Origin: JBBBNV01 sp037137075
GTDB taxonomy: Bacteria > Bacillota > Bacilli > Paenibacillales > NBRC-103111
DNA length: 64,000 bases
NCBI RefSeq assembly: GCF_037137075.1
Contig: NZ_JBBBNV010000008.1
Coordinates: forward strand, 62,001-126,000
Direction of reading: 5' to 3'
In this document: one piece after another, positions 18,038-26,718 of the stretch
Layout: each line of letters starts with the position of its first letter
Numbering within the stretch: position 1 is the stretch's first letter
Position numbers and translations under genes: made by a program
The notes under the pieces: model-generated
The model's input: the letters and a program-made list of their open reading frames with translations, nothing else
The model's database searches: none
Told to the model about the DNA's origin: nothing

Positions 18038-19231
18038 TTAGCTCAGGGCTTCCTTCAAACGCTGTTTTTGCTTGCGGTGGTGGAGGATGTAATACAGGAG
18101 GAAGGTGAGGGCGACAACCAGGCCGCCTACAAAATACATGCGGCTGTAGCTCGTTTGCGCTGCGAGGATGCCCAGGAGGTACGAGCCTAAGCCGTAGCCC
18201 ATATCGAACAGAAGGAAATAGGTCCCTGTCGCCAGCCCGCTGCGGTGGCTTGGAGCGGACTTGACCGCCAGCGCCTGAAAGCTTGGCAGCAAAGCGCCGA
18301 AGCCGAGCCCGATTATTCCTCCGGTAATGAGGAACACGGCAGCCGATTGCGCTTGGCTTAACCACAGCATGCCGGCTACAAACAGCAGGATGCCGGGATA
18401 CACCAGTACGTGCTCGCCCAGACGGTCAAACATTTTGCCGGTAAACGGTCTTGAAATCAAGATTACGGCCGCAAACACCATGAAAAAATAGCTGGCGACG
18501 GATTCCAGACCAATGGACTTGGCATACACCGCCACGAAGGTCGAAATTGCGCCATAGGAGAAAGCCAGCACGCTTCCGGCCAGTGAAATCGGAATAGCCT
18601 TCGGCTCGATGAACCGTTTCCAGTTCCAGGCCCCTTCCGCCGCCGGGTGTCCCTGCTGCCGCGGCGGGATGGATGGGAGCAGTCCGCATAACGCGGCCAG
18701 CAGGGAGAATACCGAGCAGATTGCGAACAGGGCGGCGAAGGAGGAGTGGGCTACGACGGTCAGACCGAGGAATGGGCCGATAACCATCGCCAAGCTCATG
18801 AACAGGCTGAAATAACCGATGCCTTCCCCTTTACGATGGGCGGGAATTAGATCCACGACGACCGCGGACGTGGCGGTAGCCGCAATACCGAAGCCGATTC
18901 CATGAACAAAGCGTACCAGCAGCAGGAAGTAGAAGCTCCCTGTAAGCATATAAGATACGCTGCAGCAGGTAAAAATAAGCAGGGACACAAAAATAATACG
19001 CTTGCGGTTCAGCTCGTCCAGCCATTTCCCGGTTAGAGGCCGGAAGATGACGGCGGCGATAATAAACACTGTCGTGACCAGCCCAATTTGCTGCTTAGTT
19101 CCATGGAGGTCATCGATGACGAAATTGGGCAGGGTGACAGCTAAAATATAAAACGTGATGTAAATAAAGAAGCTGCTAAAGCAAATAGCGATAAAATCAC
19201 GGTTCCATAAAGCTTGTTTTTGCATCTGCAT
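18038..19231 (-). CDS. MFS transporter, drug-efflux type
   Basis: A 397-residue major facilitator with twelve predicted helices. The loop 2-3 motif A is visible (GKWLDELNRKRI), and the mirrored motif recurs in the second half (TGKMFDRLGEH). Helix 5 carries the antiporter-like GPFLGL. The protein resembles YwoG/YfkF-type drug or metabolite exporters; substrate is unknown. AAGGAAG precedes the ATG. It lies 67 bases downstream of a marR gene on the same strand, a typical layout for a substrate-inducible efflux pump, so both are probably transcribed from the promoter at 19799-19827. Confidence 0.9.
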   Translation of the reverse strand: MQMQKQALWNRDFIAICFSSFFIYITFYILAVTLPNFVIDDLHGTKQQIGLVTTVFIIAAVIFRPLTGKWLDELNRKRIIFVSLLIFTCCSVSYMLTGSFYFLLLVRFVHGIGFGIAATATSAVVVDLIPAHRKGEGIGYFSLFMSLAMVIGPFLGLTVVAHSSFAALFAICSVFSLLAALCGLLPSIPPRQQGHPAAEGAWNWKRFIEPKAIPISLAGSVLAFSYGAISTFVAVYAKSIGLESVASYFFMVFAAVILISRPFTGKMFDRLGEHVLVYPGILLFVAGMLWLSQAQSAAVFLITGGIIGLGFGALLPSFQALAVKSAPSHRSGLATGTYFLLFDMGYGLGSYLLGILAAQTSYSRMYFVGGLVVALTFLLYYILHHRKQKQRLKEALS

Positions 19232-19298
19232 GCTCTTCTTCCTTTTTGGTGTAGTTTCTGGTTGTCGGGTGGTCGCTATGCCCGGCGGCCCGGCGGGG

Positions 19299-19724
19299 TC
19301 ATAAGGTGTTCAATTGCTGATTCACTTTGGCGCACGCCTGCTTCAAAAGTGTACGCTCCTCTTCACTCAAGACAGAAAAAACCGCCAGCACGAATTCCGC
19401 CTCTATCGGCGCGAGCTGTTCGTTCATCCGACGGCCTTCGTCCGTGACATAGATGAGGAAGGAGCGGCGGTCATCGCGGTTGGCTTCGCGGCGAATCCAG
19501 CCCTTGCGCTCCAACTGATCGAGCATGCGGGTGACGTTGGTCGGGTCCTTCTCGATGCGGAAGGACAATTCCCTTTGTGTTATTCCATCTTCGTCAACTA
19601 ATTTATTCAACAGGGAAAATTGCTCGGTTGTAATCGCATAGGGCTGAAATTGGATATTCAAAAGCTGGCTCATTCTCCGCGACGTATTGCTCATCATAAA
19701 ACCAATAGAATCATTAATACTCAA
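19299..19724 (-). CDS. MarR family transcriptional regulator
   Basis: A 141-residue winged helix-turn-helix regulator. Dimerisation helices flank the DNA-binding part (TTEQFSLLNKLVDEDGITQRELS, EKDPTNVTRMLDQLERKGWI) and the wing contains RREANRDDRRSFLIYVT, the standard MarR DR-rich wing. It most likely represses itself and the MFS gene downstream until an inducer binds. The start is TTG with AGGAGGG about 10 bases upstream. The leader carries a palindrome and a near-repeat that are plausible operator sites. Confidence 0.93.
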   Translation of the reverse strand: MSINDSIGFMMSNTSRRMSQLLNIQFQPYAITTEQFSLLNKLVDEDGITQRELSFRIEKDPTNVTRMLDQLERKGWIRREANRDDRRSFLIYVTDEGRRMNEQLAPIEAEFVLAVFSVLSEEERTLLKQACAKVNQQLNTL

Positions 19725-19741
19725 AACAGACAGCCCTCCTA

Positions 19742-19827
19742 AACGTATACGTTATTAAATGTCTAGATGAGTGTACGTCATTAAATATATACATGACAAT
19801 AATATGTATAGCAACTAATTTTGTCAA
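19742..19827 (-). promoter_or_regulatory. marR promoter and candidate operator repeats
   Basis: On the minus strand TTGACA (19827-19822), a 17-base spacer and TATTAT (19804-19799) form a strong sigma-A promoter. Downstream of the expected start lie the perfect palindrome AACGTATACGTT (19742-19753) and two direct copies of GTATACGTTATTAAAT / GTGTACGTCATTAAAT (19745-19760 and 19771-19786, 14 of 16 identical). Position in the leader fits repression by MarR; binding is inferred. Confidence 0.6.
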
Positions 19828-20001
19828 CCATTGCAATGCCATGTACGATGGAAACCAAGGGTTCACCGGGAAGCAATAGACTTTGCTCATGTGGCCGACC
19901 GACTGCCGTCGTGCAGCCTCCGTACCGCGCACCGCCCGCCGGGAGCTGTGCGCGGTGCCGGAGCTTTCCGGGATTCCCGCTGTACAAGAGGAGGGATTAG
20001 A

Positions 20002-20748
20002 ATGGCTTTTACAGGTAAAACGGTGCTTATAACAGGAGGCGGAAAAGGGATCGGCCTGGCTGTCGCGTCCGCTTATGCCGGGCGCGGGGCAAAGGTGATT
20101 ATTGTGGATAAGGACCCGGCCTTGTTAATGGACGCGCTTAAGGCGCTGGTCATTGAAGGCGGGGAGGTTCATGCCGAGGTGCTGGACGTAAGCCGTCCGG
20201 ATCAGGTGGAGGCGTTTTTTCAGCGCCTGCCCGAAGCGTACGGCCGGATCGATATTTTAATCAATAATGCCGGATTCGGCATTTTTAAACCGCTGTATGA
20301 GCTGACTGTTCAGGAATGGGACGACGTGCTTCATACGAATCTGCGGGGAACCTTTCTGTGCGCGAAGGAGGCTGCCCGAATCATGCGTATGCACGGCGGG
20401 GGAGCAATTGTAAATCTGGCCTCCACCCGGGCTGCGATGTCTGAGCCGAGCTCCGAGGCGTATGCCGCCTCCAAAGGAGGAATCGTCGCGCTGACGCACG
20501 CGCTGGCGCTTTCACTGGGACCTGATCGCATCCGCGTCAATGCCATTAGCCCCGGCTGGATTGAAACCGGGGATTACGGCAGTCTGCGGCCCGTCGATCA
20601 TGAGCAGCACCCGGCGGGGCGCGTGGGCAAGCCGGAGGACATCGCACGGGCGTGCTTTTATTTGACGGACCCGGACAATGATTTCGTCACCGGCATTAAT
20701 CTGGTGGTTGACGGAGGCATGACCCGCAAAATGATGTATGAGGAGTAA
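20002..20748 (+). CDS. SDR family NAD(P)-dependent oxidoreductase
   Basis: A 248-residue classical short-chain dehydrogenase/reductase. The Rossmann motif TGGGKGIG is at residues 12-19 and NNAG near 85. The catalytic Ser is in NLASTRA, and the YxxxK pair is YAASK near 155. The C-terminal NLVVDGGMTRKM block is typical. An Asp at the end of beta-2 (VDKDP) suggests NAD(H) preference. The substrate cannot be told. GAGGAGGG lies 7 bases before the chosen ATG; the frame extends 57 codons further up, but without coding character. It is divergent from marR and single, with a hairpin directly after. Confidence 0.9.
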   Translation: MAFTGKTVLITGGGKGIGLAVASAYAGRGAKVIIVDKDPALLMDALKALVIEGGEVHAEVLDVSRPDQVEAFFQRLPEAYGRIDILINNAGFGIFKPLYELTVQEWDDVLHTNLRGTFLCAKEAARIMRMHGGGAIVNLASTRAAMSEPSSEAYAASKGGIVALTHALALSLGPDRIRVNAISPGWIETGDYGSLRPVDHEQHPAGRVGKPEDIARACFYLTDPDNDFVTGINLVVDGGMTRKMMYEE

Positions 20749-20750
20749 AT

Positions 20751-20777
20751 AAAGGAGCGGTATTTATCCGCTCCTTT
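20751..20777 (+). terminator. Probable terminator hairpin after the SDR gene
   Basis: A 10-bp perfect stem AAAGGAGCGG/CCGCTCCTTT (20751-20760 with 20768-20777) has a 7-base loop. The following bases are only partly T-rich (GCCTTTG), so termination efficiency is uncertain. Confidence 0.65.
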
Positions 20778-21076
20778 GCCTTTGATACCCGATTTTGTCC
20801 CCGGACCGTCCCTCGCAGATCGAACCTGAAGCACCGTTCATTGCCGGACCGCGAGAAGAACAGCAAGTAAGCTGCAAGTGTCGTCGAAACGTAGTTTCGT
20901 TCATGACGGAACAATGTACTGGCTGCGGTTGCAGCTTCCGGGCAGTGCGCCCTGCCTATGAAGGCGGCCGGTCCGCCGTATCCGGGCTTAAGGCCCAGCG
21001 CTGCTTGAGGATAGTCAAGCTGGACGCTGATACCATCATCATCATTGCGCTTTGTCTGCTGCGTTCGCTATCTGTA
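20778..21076. other. Intergenic region with no recognisable feature
   Basis: Between the SDR hairpin and the convergent flavoprotein gene. A plus-strand frame of about 100 codons exists but lacks a ribosome binding site and family signature. I see no further gene, RNA or repeat. Confidence 0.5.
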
Positions 21077-22348
21077 TCAGCCGGACAGCGTTGACAACGC
21101 CGCGCTTTTCCCTGCCGTATAGCCGGTGGAGAATGCCGCAGTAATGTTATAGCCGCCCGTATAGCCGTGGATATCGAGAATTTCCCCGCAAAAGAACAGC
21201 CCCGGCGCCAGCTTCGACTGCATGGTCTTCGGGTCGATTTCCTTCAGGCTGACGCCGCCCCCCGTCACAAAGGCTTCTTCAATGGAGAGCGTGCCGCTGA
21301 TTTTCAGCGGAAAAGCCTTCATCAGCTGGCACAGCTCCAGCCATTGCTGCTTGGGTATATGATCGAAGGTAATGTCTCCGTCAAGCCCCGCCTGGGAAAG
21401 CAGCAGCGGAATAATCCGATCCGGCAGCGCGGCTTTGAGCACATTGCGGATTGCTTTCTTGGCTTCATTCCTGGCAAGTCCGAGTGTATACTGGTACACG
21501 CCGTCCGCAGACTGGTCGGGGAACAGGTCGATTGTAACCGTAACGGTAGAAACCTGGAACTGTTTGAGCGCCTTGACAACAAATTGGCTGCAGCGAAGGG
21601 CCGCCGGCCCGGAAATGCCGAAATGGGTGAACAGCATGTCGCCTTCATGCTCAATCAGCTTTTTCCCCTTCGGGCTCCATACCGACAAGGTGATGTTCCG
21701 CAGCGCCAGACCCTGCAGTTCTTTGCTTCGGATAAACGAAGCGTTGGATGTGAGCGGCACCTCGGTCGGATACAGCTCTGTAATCGTATGCCCCGCTTGC
21801 TCCGCCCAGGCATAGCCGTCGCCTGTAGAGCCGGTGTGGGGCACCGACTTGCCTCCGGATGCGATGATGACGCAGGAGCTCCGGATCGACTCGCCGTTTC
21901 TGAGGCGTACACCGCAGACGGCCCCGTCAGAGAGCAGCAGCTCTTGTACAGGACTGTTTGTCCGGATATGCACGCCTTGCCGCCGGACCTGGCCTACCAG
22001 GGCGTCGACAACGGTTTTGGCCTTGTCGGACACCGGGAACATCCGTCCGCGGTCCTCCTCTTTCAGCGCAATGCCCATACCTTCGAAAAAGGCGATAATG
22101 TCCTTGTTGCTGAAATGGGAGAATGCGCTGTATAGAAACCGGCCGTTGCCCGGGATGTGCCGGATCAGCTCGTCCGGCTCCTTGGCATTCGTGACATTGC
22201 ATCTTCCCCCGCCGGAAATCCCCAGCTTGCGCCCAAGCTTGTCCCCCTTATCGAGGAGAAGTGTTCTGGCACCCCGCTCGCTTGCGGCAATAGCGGCCAT
22301 CAGACCGGAAGGTCCGCCGCCGATAATCAATACATCATAGCTAGTCAA
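21077..22348 (-). CDS. BaiN/HI0933-family NAD(P)/FAD-dependent oxidoreductase
   Basis: A 423-residue flavoprotein of the HI0933/BaiN/RdsA family (YtfP-like in Bacillus). The N-terminal dinucleotide fold has IGGGPSGLMAAIAA, followed by the family-specific LGRKLGISGGGRCNVTN. The C-terminus has the second FAD contact (LFFCGEILDIHGYTGGYN). Reductase activity on unsaturated substrates is known for some members; the substrate here is unknown. I chose the TTG start because CGGAGGG lies 7 bases upstream. An ATG 11 codons earlier (22381) lacks a site. Single gene, convergent with the SDR gene. Confidence 0.9.
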   Translation of the reverse strand: MTSYDVLIIGGGPSGLMAAIAASERGARTLLLDKGDKLGRKLGISGGGRCNVTNAKEPDELIRHIPGNGRFLYSAFSHFSNKDIIAFFEGMGIALKEEDRGRMFPVSDKAKTVVDALVGQVRRQGVHIRTNSPVQELLLSDGAVCGVRLRNGESIRSSCVIIASGGKSVPHTGSTGDGYAWAEQAGHTITELYPTEVPLTSNASFIRSKELQGLALRNITLSVWSPKGKKLIEHEGDMLFTHFGISGPAALRCSQFVVKALKQFQVSTVTVTIDLFPDQSADGVYQYTLGLARNEAKKAIRNVLKAALPDRIIPLLLSQAGLDGDITFDHIPKQQWLELCQLMKAFPLKISGTLSIEEAFVTGGGVSLKEIDPKTMQSKLAPGLFFCGEILDIHGYTGGYNITAAFSTGYTAGKSAALSTLSG

Positions 22349-22413
22349 TTGTGAGCCCTCCGCTTCTTCTCTGGGATCCATGCTACACCAAATCCGGCCG
22401 GAGCGAAAGCGGT

Positions 22414-23508
22414 CTACTTGGCGGCTTTTCTCCGGAAAGCGGCGGCGGCCAGCAGGAAGAGCACAGGCATCACACTGAAGGCCACATCCCAGAAAAACCA
22501 GTACCGGGTCACAATTTCATTGTAATACGCTACATTCGGCGCAAAAAGCGTCGTCAAGCCGACGATTAGCAGTCCCATAGGCAGCAGCAGCGGACGATAA
22601 TGGCGGAGCTTCATCAGTTGGGCAATGCCCTGCGAGGCCGCATAAAAGCAAACGGTCGTTTTCACAAAGGTGGAAAAAATCCACATGATGGCCAGGAGGG
22701 CCTCCAGCCGCTCCAGAAATTGTCCGATGCTAATCGTCTGCGCCAGCTCATAGGTAGGGTACATTTGCCGGGTCGTCGTATCGGCGCCAAGCACCAAAAT
22801 ACAGGCGGCGATAATCAGGACAAGAATGGTTCCGCTAATCAGGGCACTGAGGATAAAGCCCCGCACGATTTTGTTTTGTTCCTGCACCATCGGGGCAATC
22901 ATCAGGAAATAAACGACCTCGATATACGGCACCGCTATACAGATCGGCATCCCGGCCATGATGGGCTTGATGCCTCCTTCCAGAACGGGCTGAACTTGTT
23001 CCAGCTCAAATTGAGGCACGAGAAACATCAGCAGGACTAAGAGCAGGATGAAAAACCAGGGGAACAGGATCTCCCCCGCACGGGTAAAGTCGGGTACCCC
23101 GAGGCCGGCTGCGATGATCACGATAGCCATAAACAAAACATGCACTGCTTCAATCGGCGTCTCCGGCATCATGCTGGTGGTCAGGAAATCACTCACTTCC
23201 CTCAGAATACTGATCGTAATCAGAATTGCGCTGCCAATATAGATTAGCGCCAGTGTGCCGCCGAACCATTTCCCCAGGAAAAAGGTCAAATTTTCGACTA
23301 ACGTGCGGCCCGGAAAGCGAGAGGCTGCCAGGCCGAACAGCCCGGTGAGCACAAGCCCTGGAATCATGGCGGCGAGAGCGCATAACCAGGCATCCTGTCC
23401 AGCCAGCAGCGCGGGAAAAACGGGCAGAACCAGAATCGAGTCGCCGATAATGGCCAGGATAAGCAGGATGGTCCATTGCTTCCAGCTGATTTGTGATGAA
23501 TGTGCCAT
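22414..23508 (-). CDS. Spore germination permease, GerAB/GerKB type
   Basis: A 364-residue membrane protein of the GerAB/ArcD/ProY family (APC superfamily) with ten predicted helices. It is the B subunit of a germinant receptor in the spore inner membrane, where it binds small germinants. The SSQISWKQWTILLILAIIG start and the PNVAYYNEIVTRYWFF block near the end fit the family. AGGAGGG lies 6 bases before ATG. It lies 18 bases downstream of gerC. The normal A subunit gene is missing on both sides, so the receptor would need an A subunit encoded elsewhere. Confidence 0.9.
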   Translation of the reverse strand: MAHSSQISWKQWTILLILAIIGDSILVLPVFPALLAGQDAWLCALAAMIPGLVLTGLFGLAASRFPGRTLVENLTFFLGKWFGGTLALIYIGSAILITISILREVSDFLTTSMMPETPIEAVHVLFMAIVIIAAGLGVPDFTRAGEILFPWFFILLLVLLMFLVPQFELEQVQPVLEGGIKPIMAGMPICIAVPYIEVVYFLMIAPMVQEQNKIVRGFILSALISGTILVLIIAACILVLGADTTTRQMYPTYELAQTISIGQFLERLEALLAIMWIFSTFVKTTVCFYAASQGIAQLMKLRHYRPLLLPMGLLIVGLTTLFAPNVAYYNEIVTRYWFFWDVAFSVMPVLFLLAAAAFRRKAAK

Positions 23509-23526
23509 TTAAGCCCTCCTGCCGGG

Positions 23527-24723
23527 TTAATGTGACAGCTTCTCGAGAAAGGAATTGTTGACGGTGCCCAGCCGCCTGATACGGACATCCGATTCCACAA
23601 TAACTTCCATCGTCGAGAAATGCTGATCCCAGTCTTCCTTGAGCTGGGTCCACATTTTGGGGTCTGCCCGGTGTATGGCTTCGCCAAAGCCGAAAATATC
23701 GACCTGGTATTTGCTCTGGACTTTTTGAATCGTCGTGCCGAGCAGGCTTTTCACATGCTCATTGGCTATTTGCTGGAGCTGCTCAATATTCTCCGGCTTG
23801 GTCAAGTCAAAATGGCATTCCACCTCGCTGACGTTATCCTCCAGCCGTACGATCACCTTCGCCTTGGGCTGATTGTTTTCAATGTAGCCTTTAATCTGCG
23901 TGGTGGTGCGGATCGCCTCCAGCGTCAGGACGCCTCCGTCGGGGCAGTTCAACGGGACAACCGTATTTTCCACCTTGTTCACAATAAAGTTGTAAGACTT
24001 GCTGTCCTGCTCCCCCAGCCAGCCGATCAGCTTGTCGGACTTGAAAACGCCGAGCCCGGTATATTTGAGCTGCGTAGGCGGGGCGATGTAATCCGCGTTT
24101 TTTTCCCGGTTCATTTGCTCCGGCTTGCCTACGATTTCGATGGTGCTGAGAACAGCCTGCTTGCCCATGCTCGTTAAGTCCGTGATGAGCTCGTCCAGCT
24201 TGACGGTTGCAGTCGGGGCCCAAACCTTTTGTGATGTCGTCAAAGAGGAAAATAGCTTAATTGCCGGAATTTTATCTACCGTAGTCAGCACCTCCAGCAC
24301 TTTGCTTGCAGAGGTATGCTTGGCCACGACCACGTAGAAATCGCTGCGGAACTCGTGATCCCGCGTTACAATATCCAGCGCTTCGCTAATACCTGACCGT
24401 GCCAGCTCTTCGCCGATAATGAGTGTACGGAGGTGGGAGAAGTAAATTTTGCGCGGACTGAAGGTGGTCATGCGCCGGAACGCTTCAAACACCGTCGTCC
24501 CTTTCTCCGTGAAGGTGATGACGGGGGCGCGGGTGGAGCTTTTTTTGGAGGCGACCTCCCCGGGATTGACTAATTGGACCGTCACCTGGTACCCGCCCTC
24601 CGCTTTGTCCAGACCCAGGCCGACACATATAGCCAGTTCATTCAGTTCCCGGCGGTTCCAGCAGCCGCTCAGAATGGTGCATAGTACGAAGCATAAGAGA
24701 AGAATTGCGGCGTTTCGGGCCAT
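23527..24723 (-). CDS. Ger(x)C family germinant receptor lipoprotein
   Basis: A 398-residue lipoprotein, the C subunit of a germinant receptor. The signal peptide ends in the lipobox LSGC, followed by WNRRELNELAICVGLGLDK, the universal GerC N-terminus. GTTVFEAFRRMTTFSPRKIYFSHLRTLIIG-type sequence near residue 95 and the C-terminal VQSKYQVDIFGFGEAIHR region (residues 330-350) complete the family pattern. GAAGGAG precedes the ATG. It is the first gene of a two-gene operon with the GerB permease; the usual order is A-B-C or A-C-B, so the A gene is lacking. Confidence 0.92.
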   Translation of the reverse strand: MARNAAILLLCFVLCTILSGCWNRRELNELAICVGLGLDKAEGGYQVTVQLVNPGEVASKKSSTRAPVITFTEKGTTVFEAFRRMTTFSPRKIYFSHLRTLIIGEELARSGISEALDIVTRDHEFRSDFYVVVAKHTSASKVLEVLTTVDKIPAIKLFSSLTTSQKVWAPTATVKLDELITDLTSMGKQAVLSTIEIVGKPEQMNREKNADYIAPPTQLKYTGLGVFKSDKLIGWLGEQDSKSYNFIVNKVENTVVPLNCPDGGVLTLEAIRTTTQIKGYIENNQPKAKVIVRLEDNVSEVECHFDLTKPENIEQLQQIANEHVKSLLGTTIQKVQSKYQVDIFGFGEAIHRADPKMWTQLKEDWDQHFSTMEVIVESDVRIRRLGTVNNSFLEKLSH

Positions 24724-24853
24724 ATGTCAGCACTCCTTCTGGAGGGATATTGATCAATTGGAAAAATAGTCCGTCGTTAGTATGACCGGGAGTGCAGCCG
24801 AATATAAATGAATCGAGCGCATTATCTCAACATTGCCAAAGGCGGTGGGAAGC

Positions 24854-25171
24854 ATGGGCATCACTATTGCTATTGTTGTGCTGCTTCTGATGATTGGTCT
24901 GGTTTGGCTAGGGCGGAGTAAGGGAAAGAAATGGGAGGCGGTCCTGGTGCAGAAGGCGTCTCATTCCTCCGAGGCCGAGGAGCAATACGAGCTGCTTAAA
25001 AAGAACAGCCTTCGCTGCCGGCTGAGGTCGGCGGACGGCTTTGGCTCCGGAGCGGTGGAAGGCTCCGGGCAGAAGACGGTCCGGCTGGAGGTGCATCATG
25101 AGGATGTGCCCAAGGCCCGGGAGCTGCTGGAGCAGTACGCCAAGGAAGTGCGGACCGGTCTGCGATTTTAA
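24854..25171 (+). CDS. Small membrane-anchored protein of unknown function (105 aa)
   Basis: A single N-terminal helix (ITIAIVVLLLMIGLVWLG) is followed by a soluble domain of about 80 residues. The soluble part (EEQYELLKKNSLRCRLRS..., VRLEVHHEDVPKARELLEQYAKE) looks like the ferredoxin-like DUF2007 fold of putative signal-transducing proteins: a helix, a strand with Gly-rich turn and a final helix. That assignment is tentative. I chose the ATG with GGTGGGA just upstream; a TTG seven codons earlier is possible. It is divergent from gerC and followed by a clear terminator. Confidence 0.7.
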   Translation: MGITIAIVVLLLMIGLVWLGRSKGKKWEAVLVQKASHSSEAEEQYELLKKNSLRCRLRSADGFGSGAVEGSGQKTVRLEVHHEDVPKARELLEQYAKEVRTGLRF

Positions 25172-25204
25172 GGAAGCGCGTCGTATACAGCAAGCAGGTA
25201 CAAT

Positions 25205-25226
25205 CCCGGCGTATGCCGGGTTTTTT
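25205..25226 (+). terminator. Intrinsic terminator
   Basis: Stem CCCGGC/GCCGGG (25205-25210 with 25215-25220), loop GTAT, then six Ts. It lies 34 bases after the small membrane protein gene. Confidence 0.88.
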
Positions 25227-25264
25227 CTGTCTTTGCGGAACATACTAGAAAAAAAGGAAAGGAG

Positions 25265-25399
25265 ATGAACCCCGTAATGACCATTCATGAGGATGCCAAA
25301 GCCGGGCAAGCCCACGAAGCAAAGCGCAAAGCATCATCGCCTGCCCCCGGCGCAGCCGTGGATAAGAAGCTGAACGGGCCTAACCGTCCTGCGACGTAA
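25265..25399 (+). CDS. Very small protein (40-44 aa), unknown function
   Basis: A short reading frame following AAAAAGGAAAGGAG. Starts are possible at 25265 and 25277. The product is hydrophilic, rich in Lys, Ala and Pro, and ends DKKLNGPNRPAT. Size, composition and the defined C-terminal block suggest a conserved small protein of spore formers, possibly spore-associated, but I cannot name a family. It lies between a terminator and the DUF3905 gene on the same strand. Confidence 0.5.
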   Translation: MNPVMTIHEDAKAGQAHEAKRKASSPAPGAAVDKKLNGPNRPAT

Positions 25400-25525
25400 C
25401 GTCCCTAAAGCCGTCATGACTTTCTGTCTCATCCCCGGTAGGAAAGCAGCTCTTCCACAGAAAAAAGCGCGTAATGTTCTGGAATTCAGCATATAAGTAA
25501 GGCAAAGAGGAGGCAGCGACAAGCG

Positions 25526-25936
25526 GTGGATAAAAAGGTGAATCTCGATCATATCGCCCGCAGCCGGAATATCCAGCATGAGCAGGAGCCGGAAATGGAC
25601 CCGTATGAAATCAATTTCCTGCCGGAATTCCGGCAAAACCGCGGACCCCGGGAAGCATTCGTGAATCAATACGGCGTGCTCATCGGCGATCATATGTACG
25701 CTTCCGACAATTCTCCGCTGGAGCAGTGGACGGAGGACACCGATCCGGCCATCATGGCCGGAGACGAGTGGGTGCATCCGTTCAAGGACATCGGGTTTCA
25801 CAGTGAGGAGAACCGGGCGTATTTCGAAGAAGGGAAGCTGCCGCAGGGCGGAATGTTTACTCATGCGGACAAGGATGTCGCTTATGAGGCGTATGACGAA
25901 AGCCCGGAGAAGGATGCCGATCCCCCTCGGGAATAG
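25526..25936 (+). CDS. DUF3905 domain protein
   Basis: A 136-residue soluble, acidic protein. The central block (NQYGVLIGDHMYASDNSPLE, TDPAIMAGDEWVHPFKDIGF) matches what I know of DUF3905, a family restricted to spore-forming Firmicutes and of unknown function. The start is GTG; GAGGAGG lies about 12 bases upstream, a rather long spacing. Neighbours are other small proteins, and a spore or stationary-phase role is plausible but unproven. Confidence 0.8.
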   Translation: MDKKVNLDHIARSRNIQHEQEPEMDPYEINFLPEFRQNRGPREAFVNQYGVLIGDHMYASDNSPLEQWTEDTDPAIMAGDEWVHPFKDIGFHSEENRAYFEEGKLPQGGMFTHADKDVAYEAYDESPEKDADPPRE

Positions 25937-26028
25937 GGCGGCCGGTCTTCTTTCGGCCCCCGGAGGGTTCCCCTTTGCTTCTTTCCTTCAGCAGGGTATA
26001 ATATGAAGTAGAAAAGGAGTGAAGGTAC

Positions 26029-26469
26029 ATGTCCATGCAATTTGAAATGTATATGCGCGATATGGTTCAACCGATGCGCGATGAACTGACCCGTCTCGGG
26101 ATTGAAGAACTGCGGACACCGGAGGAAGTAGAAGCGAAATTCGCTGCTGCGAAGAACGGTACGGCAGTTGTCGTAGTAAACTCTGTATGCGGCTGTGCCG
26201 CAGGGCAGTGTCGTCCAGGCGTTGCTCAAGCGCTCCAGCACAGCACGTTGCCCGACCACCTGTACACCGTATTTGCAGGACAGGACAAGGAAGCGACTGC
26301 GAAGGCGCGGGAATTTTTCGCACCTTATCCGCCTTCGTCCCCTTCGATTGCGCTGCTCAAGGACGGACAACTGGTGCACATGATCGAGCGTCATCAAATC
26401 GAGAACCGCTCTGCTCATGAAATCGCCCAGGATTTGACGGAAGCGTTCGATAAATACTGCGCGAAGTAA
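26029..26469 (+). CDS. brxB: Bacilliredoxin, BrxA/BrxB family
   Basis: A 146-residue thioredoxin-fold protein of the YphP/YqiW family. It removes bacillithiol from S-bacillithiolated proteins after oxidative stress. The diagnostic active site is CGC in NSVCGCAAGQCRPG near residue 55; this CxC replaces the thioredoxin CxxC. MSMQFEMYMRDMVQPMR at the N-terminus and PPSSPSIALLKDGQLVHMIERH near the C-terminus are family blocks. AAAAGGAG lies 8-10 bases before ATG. BrxA and BrxB paralogues are hard to tell apart by eye, so the symbol is tentative. Single gene with its own terminator. Confidence 0.9.
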   Translation: MSMQFEMYMRDMVQPMRDELTRLGIEELRTPEEVEAKFAAAKNGTAVVVVNSVCGCAAGQCRPGVAQALQHSTLPDHLYTVFAGQDKEATAKAREFFAPYPPSSPSIALLKDGQLVHMIERHQIENRSAHEIAQDLTEAFDKYCAK

Positions 26470-26564
26470 GACGCGCCAGTACGATAACAGACCGGTGAAC
26501 AGCCGGGAAGGCAGGGCGTTGTCCCGGCTCTTCCTGACCGTGCCGCCGCGTCTGAATATTCCAC

Positions 26565-26617
26565 AAGCCAGCCCCTGGTCTGCCGTAACATGCAGGCCGG
26601 GGGCTGGCTTGCCTTTT
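26565..26617 (+). terminator. Intrinsic terminator after the bacilliredoxin gene
   Basis: An 11-bp stem AAGCCAGCCCC/GGGGCTGGCTT (26565-26575 with 26600-26610) is followed by GCC and five Ts. A second hairpin AGCCGGGA/TCCCGGCT lies about 60 bases upstream but has no T run. Confidence 0.82.
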
Positions 26618-26718
26618 TGCATAGGTATCGGCGAAACGGGATGTAAGGAAGCTTGCCTGGTTTCGCGTAAATGAGACGCAGCCTCGGGAAACAAGGTGAA
26701 GGATTTTCCTGGGGGACA

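Noticed and set aside
20795..21094. 99-codon plus-strand frame with several cysteines between the SDR and flavoprotein genes
   Set aside because: No ribosome binding site, it overlaps the end of the convergent gene, and the CxxC-like residues lack a zinc-finger context.
21167..22135. 322-codon plus-strand frame opposite the BaiN/HI0933 gene
   Set aside because: Antisense shadow; the flavoprotein has both FAD motifs.
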